A stretch of 64,000 nt of DNA from Prunus persica (GCF_000346465.2 NC_034012.1:14919648-14983647), one strand, 5' to 3'. Positions 34,560 to 48,775 are shown, counted from the stretch's first letter. Notes: a model not told the origin generated them from the letters alone. Numbers and translations: made by a program.

Positions 34560-36000
34560 AAAATGTTTTCCCAAAAGAGCCCCACGTGACTACCTAACTT
34601 TGAAAATTCAAAAATTTCAACTATCATATAGGAGTTGATAGAGAGTTAATGAAGGCAGGTATAAAAGGAAGACTTCTCCAAATTTTTGCAGCCAAAAAGA
34701 TCAAAATCTCTTTTTATATACAGAGAAACTCTGCACCAAAACAGGTGACCTGTCTAAGAGATAAGCAAACTATGTTCTCAAGAGATAAGTAAGAAGTAAG
34801 GGAGTTGTTCAAACAGAAAAGCAAACTGACCATCATGGCAGATTGTGTATTTCCTTCTTTACAAAGAACAAATAGAGAGCAAAAGGAGTTGATTTTCTTT
34901 TTTTGGGAAAAGCAAGGAAAAAGATCACCATGGGAACTGGCTACTGATGGTTCTTCACTGCCAGAATAGATAGCGTCCCCTTTTGTGGCATTTTAAAAGA
35001 AAAGATCTTTTGGAAGGATCTGCTGCCCATTATTCAAAGATTAAAAACCCCACTCCAGCATTTCCTATAAAATAAGAGAGAATGTGAACAAACAAAAGAC
35101 AGCCAAAAAATCAATCAAGACAAAAACTCTCAAAGTCACAATTGACAAACTCAAAAAGATCCATTGATCTCAAAAACCTTCAAACACTGAAGCAACCAAA
35201 GCTCATTGAGCCACAAGAAACAAGTCAGCTATAACTCAAATCTCTGGTTTCGGTTTAGTTCAGAGAAACAATTTCACAAAGCGAGATTGCTCTCGTTACA
35301 AATTTGGTTTAGCACAAGGCCAAGTCAAGCAAAGTATGGGTTCTCACAACATGAAAACCTCAACAAATTTATGGAAAGCCCTAATCAAGAAAAACAGGTA
35401 CTATAGTGCAGCTATAGCTCAGTAATAGTTAAATCCAGCCACTTCTGCCCCCTTTCAAACTGAAGAGGCTCCAATTTTGCCAATTCAAAAAGCCTTCCAG
35501 GGCTTGAAATAGATTAAGGCTCTGCCAAACTCGAACGTTTGTATCAATTTAAAGCTGAAACTTGTCAGTTGAAGGTGTTGATGGTCCAATCCAACACAAA
35601 TACATCCAGTCTAGTCTAGATCAAAAGCAGCTATCCATGCAGAAATTGAAGTCTAACGTTCTTTTTGTCTTTTTTGGAGTTGGTCTTTATCTTTCTAAGC
35701 TTTGTAATAGGTAGTTCTACCTAAGATAGTTTACTTTCTTATCATTTATTCTAGCTAGAACTACCAGTTTTTGTACTGTGAAAAATTGTGAAAGTCCTCA
35801 CCAGTCTGAGGCAGGAAAAGAACTTACTTGGGAGATATTCCTTACCCAAATTCACAATCGCTTGTTCAGAATCAGTAACTTGGGGCGCAAGTTATCTGTT
35901 TTCAAAGTCTGCTAGGATTTTTATTGCTAGCAGTGACACACTCATACACAAAAAGAGAGTTGGCTTGTTGACCAATCAATGATTTTCGAGTCATCCTACC
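34560..36000 (+). repeat. Possible solo LTR or LTR-like repeat
   Basis: The stretch has two TATA-like sites (TATAAAAGG near 34660, CTATAAAATAAG near 35067), each followed by an A-rich leader-like segment. No coding frame is seen. Borders and a target duplication could not be fixed, so the call is tentative; an ordinary intergenic region is possible. Confidence 0.25.
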
Positions 36001-36916
36001 TTCACATGATCAGATCAAAAACGAGTGAACAACTTGCTACAATAATAGGTACATGTGGGAACCAAGGTGTCTATGGTTGGTCTATATTGTCTTGGAAGTT
36101 CATATTTGCGGGATTGAACACTAGGGATTTGCCAAGAACTGTTAATCACATGGGAAAGAGAAGAAATACTTTTTGATTGGGAAAAGACATGGCTTGATTA
36201 ATATGAAAAAAAGAGCTGCAGTTTAGCGTCTCTTTGTTTAATTAAGGATTTTTTTTTAATTTTTAAATTCTTATAAAATTGAGTTTTTATTTTAGGGTTG
36301 ATGTTTTTTTCCTAAGTCCTTAAAAGTCATTTTACAAAGGGGTAAATTTGTTTATAAAATTTTGAAAATAAAATGGATGAGGAAATAAGACAACGGTAGA
36401 AATAACATCACTCTTTAATTAATAGAACTAATATGTTATTTCAATAATAGTTTATATAAAATTAATTAAATATATTACTTTAATTGTTGTGTTCTTGTCT
36501 TATCGTATTCTAGATTTTTGATATTTGACGTATTATACTTTACCATATCAACGCACTCGCATTCGTATCCATACAACATAGGCTGAGTGTGAGTTAATTG
36601 ATTTTTTTAAAGTTTTTTTAATTCATGTATGATATGCCAATTTTGTAGCTATTTGATGTGATTATAAATGAAATTTAAAAATGAGGTGGGAAGCGAAGAA
36701 GAGAAATCAAGCAAATCATAGCAAAGGAAATCCAGATCCAATTTTATTCCCTTTTTGTTTTTTTGTTTGTTTTTTGTTTTGAAATTTTATTTGTTTATTT
36801 ATTTTTCAAAATGTGGTTTTGGGGTTATTTCGGCATTCAGTTCTTCGACTAGCGTTTCCATTGTCCATTGGCAATTTCTCAACAGGGGTTTTGGCTGAAC
36901 TCAATTTCATGAAACA
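36001..36916 (+). promoter_or_regulatory. Upstream region of the FRL1-type gene
   Basis: AT-rich intergenic DNA without a coding frame. It presumably contains the promoter of the gene starting at 36917. No individual element could be fixed. Confidence 0.3.
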
Positions 36917-39500
36917 ATGGCTACGACAGTGGAAACAATGTCTGCGGCCATGGAACTGATCGAGACAAAGAAAGAGAACCTAAAGAAGGCCTTCGATGAG
37001 CTTCAAGCCCACTACAACGTCCTCTCCTCCTTCAATCTCACCTGGTCTGACCTCGATTCCCACTTCACCTCCATCAAAGACTCCCTTAACCAAAAACTCC
37101 AGCTCCTCCAAACCCTCGAGTCCCAATCCTCAAATCCTTCTTCTTCTATACCCCAAGACCCCTGTTCATCAAACCCTCCATCTCAGAAACCACAAGACCC
37201 TTCTTATTCTTCATATCAGATACCAAAGGACCCCTCTTCTTCGTCGAATTTACCGACCCATATAGCAGAAGACCCGTCTTTGTCATCGTTGACGTTGGCC
37301 CAGATAACGGAAGACACCAAAACACTAACCCAGATAAAAAAGGACCCACCTTCCTCATCAATTTCGTCGACCCAGGTGGTAAAGGACCCTTCTTCATCAA
37401 ACCCTCCGACCCGGAACACGGTTGAGCTTGGTACGAGTCTTCGGTCGGTTTCAGTTCCTCCTCGGCCAGAGTTGGTGGCATTTTGTGAGCGAATGGATGC
37501 AATGGGGTTGAGAAAGTATATGAATGAGACCTTGGATAACCGAAACACCATCCGGGCCGAGCTCCTGGGAGCTATACGGTACGCCAAGGACCCTGCTGCG
37601 ATGGTTTTAGATGCAGTAGATGACTTTTATAGTGAGAACGGGAGGGATAAGGGAGATAAGGACCCGGAATTGTTTGCTGTGAGGAGAAGTGGTGTGCTGT
37701 TATTGGAAGTGCTAATGGGGGTTTCACCGGATGTAGGATTCGAAGTGAGAGAGAGAGCCAAGGAGTTGGCGTTGGCTTGGAAAGGGAAGGTGAGTATGGA
37801 TGGTGAAAACCCGTTTGAGGCGTTGGGATTCTTGCATTTGGTGGCAGCTTATGGACTGCAGTCTGAATTCAAGATGGATGAGCTTGTTGATCATTTTGTT
37901 ATTATTGCGCGGTATAGGCAAGCTATCGAATTGTGCCAGAAAATTGGTTTGGGAGATAAGATTGCAGGTAGAGTTCTCTGTTAGTGGAAACATTCAAGTT
38001 GGCTTTTTATTTAATTTATGTTCGATGTTGATACATAAGTTTTGGTGTTATCAAATGTTCATAGTCATAGCTAATGGATTGTGTTTGGTGTATCTTTCAA
38101 TTTAGCATTATCAAATTGCGGTGCTTTGATGTTGCAGTCAGAGTTCGTAATGGATGCTAGTTACTAAGTAGCTATTTGTGTTTGAAATATTGATTATTAT
38201 TCATGGGAAGAATGAATTCTTGAGTTGATTGTTAATCATGTAGTGTACAAACTTGAGGCAGAGTGATAAATAAGCTCAAATAATGACTTTGGTTACTGAG
38301 GGCAGTTTATACATAATGGCGAACAACTAAGTTTTGGGATTTTTAGCCTCTATGAATAAGCTGTAGGAGAAGGCTGAGTAAGAAGTATGAAGAGAGAGTT
38401 GAGCTTGTATGGTCTTACTACTTAGAAGGGTTAATGGAACTTTATATGCACGAGGCGAAAATGTGCTGGGGAGAGCTACAGATCCAGTTATTTTTCTCAA
38501 TGTGTAAACACGTCGCATATTTTTATGTGGGGGAGGAGTGGCAATGCTTAACATCATACTTTCCATAGAGGGCATTGTATGGTAGGATTGTTGTTTGCCT
38601 TTTGGATGGACCTATTTAACGGCCCAATTGCACAGTTTTTGGTTATTTTGCTTAGGATAGATTCTGATTTTAACTGTAAAATGTTATGCTCGCAGATCTC
38701 ATTCAGAAACTTGTAAGTAAGGGAAAACATCTTTTGGCTGTTAAATTCATTTCTGAATTTGATCTGACTGATAAGTTCCCACCAGTTCCCCTCTTGAAGT
38801 CCTATTTGAAAGAGTCTAAGAAGCTCGCTAAGAAAGTTTGTAAGGATGGAAATAACTCCCGCAAGTCAATGGTAATTTCACTTTCTCTTATATGTTACCT
38901 AATTTCTCTTAAAATCTAATAGTTTATCTGCGGCGAACAATTCATTAAGTTTCTTTGTAGAATGAGGCCACAGCCAAAGAAACCGGTGCTTTGAAATCAG
39001 TAATCAAAGTTATTGAAGACCTCAAGCTCCAATCTGATTATCCACCGGCTGTTCTTCAAAAGCGACTTGAGCAGCTGGAGAAAGAGAAAGCAAACAGAAA
39101 ACGCCATGCAGAAGCTCCTGCTGTCAAGCCTCAGCAACATAAACAGCAGACAGCAAAGCAGCAAAAACTGAAGCAGCAGCAGTATGGAAACAAGCATCCT
39201 CGAATGACTGCTCCAGTTGGCCCTGCAGCAGTCTCAAATAGTATCAATGCAGCAGGTTTGTTGCCAGCCTATGCCTTGTCAGGCACCGCTACTCCAATTC
39301 CCCCTTATGCGGGTTCATCAGCTGGGCTGTATGGTTTTGCAGGAGGCCAGATGGGTTTTCTTGGGAACCCGGGCCCTGCTAGTAACCATTTATACTCATC
39401 TGACCATTATGTGCCGTCGGGCTATTATAACAGGCAAACTGCCTATGGTGGATATGGTGTACCCCCTGAGTACCGTCCTCCATCTCACTATCCTCAGTAG
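36917..39500 (+). CDS. FRL1: FRIGIDA-like protein, FRL1/FRL2 type
   Basis: Three exons (36917-37967, 38696-38871, 38961-39500) join in phase to 588 residues. The N-terminus (residues 1-70, IETKKENLKKAFDELQAH) and the core from about 183 (PELVAFCERMDAMGL, EALGFLHLVAAYGL, ARYRQAIELCQKIGL) match Arabidopsis FRL1. The end has the family tail (YGGYGVPPEYRPPSHYPQ) after a KAN-RKRH basic block and Gln/Lys-rich stretch. FRL1 and FRL2 act with FRIGIDA in a nuclear complex raising expression of the floral repressor FLC in winter-annual Arabidopsis; the role in this species is not shown. The protein is longer than Arabidopsis FRL1 (about 470) mainly because of a Ser/Pro repeat at residues 78-165 with DP-SSS units every 12-14 residues. 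Confidence 0.9.
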
Positions 39501-42500
39501 TGCTTGCTACTCTTTGTTCTGTGATAGTATACTTTTGGATGGTGTGATGCCTTTTGCATTTTTTTTACAATGCTGGTTATCAAAAAAGCAAAGTCTGCTT
39601 TTTTGTTCACCATAATTGTAGTTCAGCAACAAGACTTGGTAATTAAGATCAGTGGTTGCATGTATGGCGTCACATGTCTACTTCCTTGAACAAAATTTTT
39701 TGCTTCCGAGTAGTTTGCGTCATCCATTAAATTTTTTTTTTTTTTTTTTTTTCTGGGTGTTTAATAAACTAATCAGCCTGAAAGTAGAAAAGCTGATTTT
39801 TATATCATTTTTTAGCACTAATTCTTGTGAACACTCTGCTTTTAGGACCTTTTCATCCATTTTCTTTCCCCGGGAGCATTTTTCCTAAATTGGGAAAGAC
39901 ATCCTCATGTTTTTACCTGTTTTAGGGTTCTCCTCCTTGTGCTGCCATTTCACAAGGACAACAGAAGTACTCTGCCTTTCACCGAAGGAACTTGAGGTGC
40001 ATTCCCTTTTTCTGTCTCAGAAAGAGGTGATGACTTTTACCTATATTGAATAGGAACTTAATGTTGGTTTTAGGTTGATCATTGTGATCAACAAATCGTT
40101 GCAGAGCAAGTAGTGTTGGTGAACAAGTAATCATCTTTTTTCCTGTCTTTGGTTTTAAGAAATAGGAAGTCTTTTTTCATTAATTTTGCTTGAAGGGACT
40201 TGTTTTGTCCCCATCTTGACCTCTTTGGTAGCTTGCAAAACTTTAGCTCCTCTTCAATAGTAGATGCTGCTCGTTGAAAGCATAAATCCCCCTATATGCC
40301 TAAAAAATGGGGCTGTCTTCTGTTTCTGAGGTTTGAGTAGAAGGAAAGTGTTTGGTTGCCCTATTAAGTATTCATCTTTGTGTAACATCCATCTCTGGAT
40401 AGATTTTTTTTTTTCCTTCCTTTTTTTTCACGAGAGCTGGTGTAAAACAGAATGGAAGCTTTGTGCTGCTCCTCCATTCTTATTTATTATGTGTGCCGTT
40501 GCCATTTGGATGTAACGATTTTTTGGCCAATGGCCTTGAAGCCTAACGGCATAGCAGCAACTCCTTCCTATGAGTAGGGGTCTTCAGATAGGCTCCATTA
40601 TCGACTCCTAATGGGGTTGTTCTGCTATTAGATATTAAATGGGTACCAGGGAAGGAAAGGTAGGATTTCTTCCAGAAACCTTGTTTCTGGGGCTTATTTC
40701 GTTCATGTTTTTCTTTTATCAATTTTTTCTTTAGTCGCCATTGGAGCTTTTCGTTTTCTACATGTGGTCGCTTTATAGATGTTCCCTTCTTCCTGCGTCT
40801 GGTGAAAATCTGTTCATTCAATTTTAAATTTCATTTTATTTGACCCGTTGGACTTGTATAGCTTATGGTTGAACGAAGCTCTATTTAGGGTTGGGGATCA
40901 AGATATGCATTCTTCTTCTGCACTTATTTTTGCCTGCCTTTATTCTTCTAGGGTTTTTTGGTTTTTTTATATTATTTTATGAACTTCTAGGTTGTTGACA
41001 ATGTATAAATTGTGAGATAATCAAAATAAATACTCTGTAATTATAAATTTAGGCTACCAACTCCGGTGAACCTTATTTCATTATTTGAGGTTTTTCATGT
41101 AATTTTATAATCTGGAATAAATAGTATGTGGTGTTGGTTGTAAAATAACTTATTTCTACAAAAATAAAATTAATAAACTTGTTTATTTTCAAAAGAAAAT
41201 CAGACCTAAATTTTGGAAGACGGTAAGTTTTTCTAAATTTGGGGTGTGACATGTATAATGTAGTTAGGCTATTCTTTTTGGTTCGTTCTTCTTCTGCTCG
41301 GTCAGTTATGATACAAAATGCATTGTTTTTGTTACAGTACAATTTACTCCAATGGTTGGAAGCACAAGGACAACTTCTGGATTGCCTCTTTAAGACTATA
41401 TACTCTTTCGAACCAATTTATTGAAGTCAATTTAACTACATGACAGGGTTGAGTTATTCAAACCTCTAAAGTCTCGTATCGGCCTAATTTAATGACTAAT
41501 GAATGAAGTTAAAATTTTACTCTATTGATGTTACTCGTATCTTTTAGATATGCTATCATAGTCGAACTTACAGGTGACTCTTAATCGTTTTTAAAAAAAA
41601 AAAAAAGTAAGGGAAAAAGAAACTTAAATCATGCCTATGAGCTCAACTAATGTTTAGTAGACCACATAACGATTGGCAGTGCGTGTGGGAGAGAAAATCC
41701 TTCTTCCCCTTTCTAACTTTGATGGAAAAAAAGACCATATAACGATTGTCTTATCTAAATGAAGTTTTAAAATCAATGTAAAATATGGGTGTTAGCAAAT
41801 CAACATGTAAAAAAGGTCTTGTAGCATGTTCAATAATTATTGCTTGTTAGCAAATCAAAAGAAAACTAAAAATCATTAAGCCTTGACTAATTGAGAACTC
41901 ATTGAGAACATAAATCATTAGTCTCTTTATAGATAGTTCAATTTTCCTAGTTTCCCTCTTTGCTTTTAAATTCTCCATTTCTTTGACGATTAGGGATATG
42001 AAAATCAAATAACTCAAATGTGTTTAGTTGGTTACATAAATTCTCACCTATTAAATCTGATGAGAGTATCTTTGCATTTTTTTTTTCTTTTCCTTATAGT
42101 AATCTTGACTAAAATCAATGCTGGCAGTAAAAATACCAATTTGAGTAGATAAATCAAAAGTGGTTCCAAGTTGTAATGAGCCTCTTCATAAGATTTCCTT
42201 AATAGGCTCACAAGTCAACACTTGGAGCCACTTCATTTATTCCAACTCAATGCAATCTTAAAATTGAATAGTTATATTTAAGTTAAAGATTGGTTATAGA
42301 TTTCTAATCTCTACTGTTGGATTGTATTTAAAAAACTACTAATATATTTAATGAATGTAATTCAACGACCAAATTACGAAAACATTCCTTAACTTTCGTA
42401 TGAATGTTTTAGTTAAGTTTAAATATTATTTTTAACCATGAGAAATGGGGAAACGTCTTCAATGACTCAAACTCAGTCTCTGAGTGGCTCAGTCCGCAGA

Positions 42501-42702
42501 TGAAACTCAGATCCATTGCCACAAGTCAACCCACGTCTCTCTCTGACAACAAAACCTTCCAAAACACAACAGACACCCCCAAAGATTACCATTCTGCCCT
42601 TCCCTCCTCTTCCCCTGTTCTGAACAAAAACGAACCCACTCTCTCTCCTTTTCCCTTTGACAGTTTTTTGACTCGCCCCTCACCCAAACCCACCGGCTTT
42701 CA
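39501..42702. other. Intergenic region between FRL1 and WRKY20
   Basis: It holds the FRL1 3' UTR and WRKY20 promoter, AT-rich, with T tracts near 39728 and 40408 and an A tract near 41592. I see no gene. A C-rich WRKY20 leader begins near 42490. Confidence 0.4.
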
Positions 42703-45700
42703 ATGGACGCAACCACACTCGACCACCCCTCTGGACCCTCCGATGACTTCGATCCGGGTCTAACCGACTTCAATCCCGGGTCTGACCCGACCCTTTTTTC
42801 TTCTACTGGTGGTGGTGGTGGGGCCAAGTACAAGCTCATGTCCCCGGCCAAGCTTCCGATCTCGAGGTCCCCCTGCCTCACTATCCCTCCCGGCCTCAGT
42901 CCGACGTCGTTTCTCGAGTCCCCCGTCCTCCTCTCCAACATGAAGGTCTGCTTCGACGTCGTTTTGTTTCGATCCTTGTTCTATTTTCTATTGTTGTTTT
43001 TTATTTTCTTTTTGGCTGCTGAGGAAAAGCAAATGCTCTTTTTGAATCTTATGCTGTGTTTGGCTTGCTCAGTGAAGTGTGGGAAGTTGGAACATACATA
43101 AAAAATAAACATGATCTTCTAATTTTTATTTTGAAGGTTTTTTTTTTTTGGGTGTGAATTAAATGTAAGGCTCTGTTTGGTTGCTGAGAAAAGGAAATGT
43201 TGGTAATTGGAGCGTTGAAGTTATTCTACTGCTCTGAGCAACTGAGATTGACTTTGCCGTGAAAAAGTTTTAATTTTGAACTTTTCTCGGGCATTTTCTT
43301 GGTGACCAAACATGGGGTATATAGGGAACTGGGTCTAACGGCCTGAGATTTTGCCCCGTGGTATATGCTGTAGGAGGGAATTTTGTGGACTTAAATAATT
43401 GATGTGATGTTGATGATGAGTGAGCTAAAAAGATGCTCCTCCTTTCAGCCAAATTCGAAAATTCTGATTACAATTTCCGTTTGTTTTGTGGCATAACAGT
43501 GAATTTAATTAAATGGGTTCCCTGGGAATGTTTTATTTCTTTTTATTTTTCAATAAACCAGTGGGATTTTATATGTGGGTGCTTAGGATGGGACCCGAAG
43601 GTTCTGATGCTTTGTTGCTGTTTAAGAGTAATGTAATGCTAGTATTGGCCTATTGGGTCTTTTCTCTTTATGCCTGTGTGGATTGTTCGAAAGCAATTGC
43701 TTTGGGAATATGGGGCTTTCATTTACAACTCTTTGAACTTTGTTGTTCTTTATTACTATCGACTGTGTTGTTTTTTCACATAATGAATCTTTCTTCTCTT
43801 CTTTTTGCTTTGGTGGTGGGTTTTAGCCTTTTTGTTTGCCTTTGTTTAACGGTGGCAGTGGATGCAAGTACGACAAAAACGTTTACATTTGTGTATGTAG
43901 AATAAGGAATAAATGCATCAGCAGGGAAGGAATAGGAAGGCTAGAAAGTTTGTGGGTCAAGGTGTTGATATAAGTCGTCATTGGCATGTGTTTTATGGAG
44001 GACATGACCTTCATTGTGCTGATTGTGATTAGAGATGATTGTTCTTGTTCAAAGCTGTTTGCAGTAACTTCAGTTATGTGGGTAATCCATATAAATATAT
44101 TGCTCTTCCAATCTTTAGTGGATTTACTTAAGAAATTTATCTTTTATTTACTAGTATTTGTTTCATTTGCATCGGTAATGAAGGAACTTGTTAGAGTTAT
44201 TTTGGTAGTCTAGGATGGATGGACAAATTACATCTCTGTTAAGTGATGCCAATCAGAAGAATGCCTGAGTAGTTGTCAGAGTTTCCTGTTATTGAACAGA
44301 TATGTAACAGTATGTTTAAGTATTGCCACATTAAAAGGGGTTGGAAATTGTTCTGAATCTTCTTGGCCATCTCTCTCTTGTTCTTTCACGAAATTTTCTT
44401 TTTTCTGTACATGCCCCTTCGGTCCATCAAAAGTCTTCTGGATCAGGAATTCCTGAATGAAAATATATTGTTTCTCGTCTTGCAGGCAGAACCTTCCCCA
44501 ACTACTGGGTCCTTTTTGAAGCCTCAAATGGTGTACGGTTCTCTGAGTTCTACTACATATTCAGCAACCACAATGTGCTCTGATTTCGATACCTTTGATG
44601 AAAGAAATTCTGGAAGTTTCGAGTTTAAGCCCCATGCTGGATCAAATATGGTAATTTCTTTATCAATTGTTGGTCTTTTATCCTTTTATTAGTTGCATCT
44701 ATGAGGACTACGTTTTATTTATGTAGTGAAAGATACGGATTAAATGGTGACCTAGATCCAAAGTTTAGCTGATTGGTCTTTGGCCTATTTTGTGCACTAA
44801 CTTAAACTTGCAATATCGGTGGATGTCTACTTAATGCCTCAAAATCTTTTAAGTCCCCGTTCTAAAGCTTAACTAATTTGCTATGGTATTGCTTCCATAC
44901 TTCCTCTGTGTCTCAAGCGCTATATGATGAGTACTGGATTGGTTTTCTTGTGTCAGCTAATACTTTATTAAGTTATCTACAATTGTTTTCTGAAAATGCT
45001 TTATAGAGAACCAATGTTTTCTAAGGAAACTGGAAGAAGAATTGAAACAAAAGGTGGTAGATGAATCTCCTTGTCGAGATGGACTGTCATATTTCTTTTT
45101 GAATTATAGAACAATGATATATCTTGATTTGAGTTCATTATATATCTGAAAGTGTGTCAAAGTTGTTGTAAAGTACTGGTTGCCTAATGCTTCACATTTA
45201 TTCAAGGTTACTACAGATTATAACCACCAGAGAAATGACCAGTTAGTCCAAGGGCAAGCTCAGCCTCAATCACTCGTGTCTCCACCTTTGGTTAAAAGTG
45301 AGATGGCGGTCTCCTCAAATGAATTGAGTTTGTCAGCACCTGTTCACATGGTCACTTCAGGAGCTAGTGCACCTCCTGAAGGTGATTCAGATGACTTAAG
45401 TCAGAGGGGACATCCAAATCCTGGGGTCCAAACATCACAGTTTGATCATAAAGGAAGTGGGCCTTCAGTCATATCTTCTGATGATGGGTATAACTGGAGA
45501 AAATATGGACAAAAACACGTTAAAGGAAGTGAATTCCCTCGCAGTTATTATAAATGTACCCATCCTAATTGTGAAGTGAAGAAGCTGTTTGAGCGATCTC
45601 ACGATGGACAGATAACAGAGATTATCTACAAGGGTACACATGATCATCCTAAGCCTCAACCTAGTCGACGATATAATACTGGTGCTATGATGCCTATCCA

Positions 45701-47850
45701 GGAAGAAAGATCTGAAAAGGCTTCCTCTTTGATCGGCCGTGATGGTAAGCATCAGAGTATTTTTCTTTAGCTGTTTTATGAATATATGGGCAATAATCTT
45801 TTATCAGTAGATATCTACCAATAATCTTGTTCCTTTCTAACTGTAGACAAGCCATCCAGCATATATGGGCAAATGTCGAGTACTAATGAGCCAAATAGTA
45901 CTCCTGAACGATCTCCTGTCACAGGAAATGATGATAGTGTAGAAGGCACAGGTTCACTATCTAATAGGATGGCCGAGGAGATTGATGACGATGACCCATT
46001 CTCAAAAAGGAGGTATAGAGATTCAAGAAATGCTTATGTTTTTCCTGTGTTGTTCATGTTCCCTAACTAACAAAGTGTCAAACTTGTTAAGCAGGAGGAT
46101 GGATGTTGGTGGGGTTGATGTCACACCAGTTGTTAAACCTATCCGGGAACCACGAGTTGTTGTTCAGACTCTGAGTGAGGTTGATATATTGGATGATGGA
46201 TATCGCTGGCGGAAATATGGTCAGAAAGTGGTGAGGGGAAATCCTAATCCAAGGTATAGTTTATCATCAGGCAGACGGTTTTCAATAATAATTCTGAGTC
46301 ATTTCATCTGTTTCAACATGTAGCTTTAGTGCTTGTTTGATAACTTAGTGAATGCTCATAAAATTGCTGGGCGTTCTTCTCTGACCATTAATGGAATTTG
46401 ATAACTTTCTGATACTCATACAAAAGTTGGGCTTTTTTCTCTGACGGTTAGTGGATTATTCTGAAAAATATTGAGCTAATGATAACATTTATTCAAACAG
46501 TTAAATCCCAATCTCTCTGCAATGGAACACGGTATTGTAAGGATGGATTTTGGTAGTTCACACTCCCACCCTCTGGCCGTTTCACACTCAAGGAATAAAT
46601 ACGGATATTCTTAAATCCAGTATAAGAACTTAGTCTGACAGTTGATAGCTATGATTTGAAAAATTGATGTCTTTCGAATTTGAACTGTTAGCCTTCCATT
46701 CTCGTTCCTTTTTTTTTTTCTCTTTCTTTAAGTGACTGTTTGCATCAAAATTAAATTTTAGTGTAGGTAATTGTGCAATTCTTTTTTGCTACTGTTGCAA
46801 TTCTTCTCATTTAGTTTAACTGGAACTTTTCCACCATCTCCCTTAGCCACTTTCCCATTTTCATGTAAGAAAATAGAGGGCTGTGCAGACCCTGCTTATT
46901 CATAAAGGACTCCTGAGAAGTGGCACCTTCAGCACACATGGTTGGGGTATTTGGAATATTGCTAATTTCGCCTGATGTTTTACCCCAGTAATTGCATTAA
47001 ACGTCAAACTTAAAGGAACAAAAGAATAAATTATAGATGTATTCTAGATCTCTCTGTAATTGAACCAACCTATAAATTATTTACCTTAGAATGTAACCTC
47101 ATTATTTTGGATTGTGTTGGGTTAGAGATAAACCTGCATCATGCTCGTGTAGTGTGTTTGGTTATCATATATGTAAATGTACCCTGATAACTTTGTAATT
47201 ACAATGTTGCTTCTGAATAACTAGGAAGTGGTTCTATTACGTGTATCTCCCATATGTGCGCTTTCATTGTGTGGCTAATATTTGTCTCTAGTCTTTTTTT
47301 AATTGCTACTTTTTTCCAACTGGTTTATGGGGTTTCTCATCGTTCTCACATGCTATGCAGGAGCTATTACAAGTGCACCAATGCTGGATGCCCTGTTAGA
47401 AAACATGTGGAGAGGGCATCCCATGATCCAAAAGCAGTTATAACGACATATGAGGGGAAACATAACCATGACGTCCCAACTGCAAGGAATAGTAGCCATG
47501 ACACTTCAGGACCAACAACTGTGAATGGCCCATCGAGGATTAGATCAGAAGAAAGTGACACCATAAGCCTCGATCTTGGTGTTGGAATCAACTCTGCTGC
47601 TGAAAATAAATCCAATGAGCACCTGCAACTGCACTCTGAACTAATGGAACGCCAATCTCACACTAGTTCCAATTTTAAGGCCATTCAAACTACCCCTGTT
47701 TCAACATACTATGGTGTTTTAAATAGTGGCATGAATCAGTACGGATCTAGAGAAAATCCAAGTGAATCACGTAGCATCGAGATTCCACCTTTAAATCATT
47801 CCTCTTATCCATATCCGCAGAACATGGGAAGGGTACTAACAGGTCCATAG
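42703..47850 (+). CDS. WRKY20: Group I WRKY transcription factor, WRKY20 type
   Basis: Six exons (42703-42945, 44486-44650, 45207-45744, 45847-46012, 46095-46253, 47361-47850) join in phase to 586 residues. The N-terminus carries [35 protein letters not shown] and EPSPTTGSF, the SP-cluster found in group I WRKYs phosphorylated by MAP kinases. WRKY domains start at about residues 233 ([20 protein letters not shown]) and 409 ([20 protein letters not shown]), each with C..C..H.H zinc ligands. A nuclear-signal-like DPFSKRRRMD lies between them. The protein ends [12 protein letters not shown], as in Arabidopsis WRKY20. The last intron splits the second domain after NPR, the usual R-type site. It should bind W-boxes in the nucleus. 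Confidence 0.95.
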
Positions 47851-48504
47851 AATTGCTTAAGATGAAGCCAACAGAAATAAGCTACTTTTCCCCTTCTTTT
47901 GGCCACGGGTGAAGGTCAAAGGGCATCTCAATTTGAAAGAAAGAAACAAAAGGTATTCTTCTTTGCCTATTTCAAAGATGTGGTATAGGTGCCTGCTGCG
48001 AAATTCCTTCTCTGTCCGATTAATGTATGTGCAACATTTACTTGTCAGGGAATACTATGTACAAATATGAATTAATACTGATACTATATTCAGAGTCATT
48101 GACCGCATGTGTTGTAATTCGATCAAATGCTTAAATTTTACAATATTTATAAGAAAGTTTTGTTTCTCTACTTGGCCTGTGTGATGAGCTTATTGAGCTC
48201 CTGAGTCTTAAATTTGCTTGGCATTGTGAACCCTGTTGCTTAAGCTTGAGCAATGTAGATGCCGGGGCATTGTTCATTTGCGTCTCACGATTGCGATATT
48301 GTTGCTGCAATAAAACGACGAGATAAAAGATAAATTGTACTCATGCCTGTCATTGTAGAATGGTCCCAAGGGGAAGATCAATGCTGACCCTGTGAACTGC
48401 TGGGACTCTTATCCTGCTGTTTAGAGGGGGTTTGAGCTTTAATTGTAACATTCTCCAGGAGAGGACAAAAGGTTCTCTATAGGCCTTTCAATGTGGGGTA
48501 GAAA
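47851..48504 (+). other. WRKY20 3' UTR and downstream spacer
   Basis: No coding sequence is seen. The first part is likely 3' UTR, with AATAAA-like signals weakly visible. Confidence 0.35.
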
Positions 48505-48592
48505 ATTTGCAGCTACTTGTTTTGGAGCCTGTGAAGTAACTTGGTAATCCAACCACCACACAGAAGTAGTTTCTCATTTCCTCGTACGTTTA

Positions 48593-48775
48593 GACTAGAT
48601 AGAAACTATTAATTGACCAAGGCAACAAATCACATGGATCAAAATCTGTGAGGTAAAAGTTCTGGACTAAATAGAAAAGAAAAAAGAACACAGTGAAAAG
48701 TAAGAAGTTTACCAAAACAGTGAACACAGCCAATGGGTTCCCACCACAGTGGTGGTGGCTTCCCCCTTCCCCCAT
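48593..48775 (-). CDS. Possible small membrane peptide, hypothetical
   Basis: A 60-residue frame starts MGEGGSHHHCGGNPLAVF and has one hydrophobic, probably membrane-spanning segment (residues about 15-38). The corresponding part of unit 2 is largely deleted. A donor-like GTTTTGGTAAAC inside it means it could be part of a spliced gene or nothing at all. I do not recognise a family. Confidence 0.18.

Noticed and set aside
37146..37587. Minus-strand open frames over FRL1 exon 1
   Set aside because: They are shadows of the Ser/Pro repeat on the coding strand.
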